A stretch of 6,573 nt of DNA from the NCBI GenBank assembly GCA_030672485.1, contig DAOVGH010000015.1, forward strand, positions 1 to 6,573, given 5' to 3'. Made by a program: the position numbers and the translations under genes. The notes beneath the pieces are model-generated. The model did no database searches. It was not told where the DNA came from and saw nothing but the letters and a program-made list of their open reading frames with translations. Origin of the DNA: Desulfobacterales bacterium (GTDB lineage Bacteria > Desulfobacterota > DSM-4660 > Desulfatiglandales > B25-G16). Each line of letters starts with the position of its first letter. The first letter of the stretch is position 1. Of the stretch, positions 5,994 through 6,573 are shown in pieces.

Positions 5994-5999
5994 TCTTGA

Positions 6000-6005
6000 C
6001 TCCCT
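6000..6005 (-). promoter_or_regulatory. Ribosome-binding site of skp
   Basis: The minus strand carries AGGGAG six bases before the ATG at 5993, a standard Shine-Dalgarno arrangement that fixes the skp start ahead of its signal peptide. Confidence 0.6.
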
Positions 6006-6054
6006 GCTTGAATTCTCTTGCGTTGGAAATACGGTAACTAAAAATTAGGTGTGA

Positions 6055-6084
6055 ATCTTACCCTATTTCTCCTCTATTAGTCAA
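6055..6084 (-). promoter_or_regulatory. Possible sigma70-type promoter upstream of skp
   Basis: On the minus strand, TTGACT (6084-6079) and TAAGAT (6060-6055) are separated by 18 bases, five and four matches to the -35 and -10 consensus. It lies in the 96-bp bamA-skp gap, the longest gap in the window. It could give internal transcription of skp through lpxB independent of bamA. Such matches arise by chance in AT-rich DNA, so this is tentative. The rest of the gap (5994-6089) shows no terminator. Confidence 0.3.
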
Positions 6085-6089
6085 CTAAC

Positions 6090-6573
6090 CTAAAATGGTG
6101 TTCCAATAGTAAACTCCCAGCTGCTAGATGCCTCACCAGGCTTCCGGTCAAGATTATACGCCCATTCCAACCGTAGAGGTCCTACCGGTGAATACCATCT
6201 TATCCCTGCCCCAGCACTCCGCCTAATTCCACTGAAGGTATAGTCCTCATCCTTGGTAAAGACATTTCCCGCATCAAAGAATAGGACACCCACAACTCCC
6301 TGCTCCTTCACAAGGGGAAATCGGAATTCAATGTTATAGACCATCATCTTTTCTCCACCTATCCTGTCACCGGTAACCGGATCAACAGGTGAAATGGAGT
6401 GATAATCAAAACCCCTGACCGTATTCATTCCCCCTAAGAAGAATTTTTCATAAACGGGCAACTCGCCTCCTGGTCTCTTCTCAACATAGCCCCATCTTCC
6501 CTGCACGGAAAATGCTGCATCCCAGAAAAAAGGGAAAAACCAGGCCGATCTGGGTTTGTATTTGGTAAAATAG
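6090..6573 (-). CDS. bamA: Outer membrane protein assembly factor BamA, C-terminal part (partial)
   Basis: BamA is the Omp85-family barrel at the core of the BAM complex, which inserts beta-barrel proteins into the outer membrane. The reading frame is open to the window edge and gives 160 residues before the TAG; the gene's start lies outside. It includes the loop-6 signature VRGF (about 52-55 of the visible part) in the GMNTVRGFDY context. It then has alternating barrel strands, the segment FFDAGNVF, and the conserved late strands AGAGIRWYSPVGPLRLEWAY. The protein ends GTPF, with the terminal phenylalanine expected of a barrel beta-signal. The closely following skp gene, whose product hands clients to BamA, supports the assignment over other Omp85 proteins such as TamA. 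POTRA domains are not visible because of the truncation. Confidence 0.93.
   Translation of the reverse strand, partial: YFTKYKPRSAWFFPFFWDAAFSVQGRWGYVEKRPGGELPVYEKFFLGGMNTVRGFDYHSISPVDPVTGDRIGGEKMMVYNIEFRFPLVKEQGVVGVLFFDAGNVFTKDEDYTFSGIRRSAGAGIRWYSPVGPLRLEWAYNLDRKPGEASSSWEFTIGTPF

Overview
The window is a stretch of Gram-negative envelope-biogenesis operon, read entirely on the minus strand. It holds the end of bamA, then skp (ompH-like), lpxD, fabZ, lpxA, lpxI, a Gfo/Idh/MocA oxidoreductase and lpxB, followed by the first 11 codons of a response-regulator gene cut by the window start. All eight genes from bamA to lpxB are intact or open, with no frameshifts. The presence of LPS-type lipid A genes, LpxI in place of LpxH, and an oxidoreductase between lpxI and lpxB suggests a diderm of the Desulfobacterota/Nitrospirota kind rather than a gammaproteobacterium. 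That assignment is inference from gene content; the window has no phylogenetic marker I can place more finely.

Layout from right to left, the direction of transcription: 6573-6090 is the BamA barrel C-terminus. 6089-5994 is a 96-bp gap with a possible sigma70-type promoter. 5993-3178 holds skp, lpxD, fabZ and lpxA, packed with gaps of a few bases or a 4-bp overlap. 3177-2300 holds lpxI with short leaders. 2299-1256 is the oxidoreductase. 1254-109 is lpxB. 108-34 is a 75-bp gap with repeats, and 33-1 is the start of the response regulator.

The genes work together as follows. LpxA adds the first 3-hydroxyacyl chain to UDP-GlcNAc (or a 3-amino analogue), LpxD adds the second, LpxI removes UMP to give lipid X, and LpxB joins two units into the disaccharide. 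FabZ supplies or competes for the hydroxyacyl-ACP pool. Skp escorts outer-membrane proteins to BamA. The oxidoreductase resembles UDP-GlcNAc 3-dehydrogenases (GnnA type) and may act on the same sugar nucleotide, but no GnnB aminotransferase is visible.

The least ordinary part is a family of 7-bp repeats (plus-strand consensus TCNGTTR) at three gene junctions: lpxA/lpxI, lpxI/oxidoreductase and lpxB/response regulator. At the oxidoreductase start, a 48-bp GC-rich hairpin lies exactly between two identical heptamers, and the whole repeat block is translated as an extra N-terminal tail of about 30 residues. I see no wholly new multi-gene system here.
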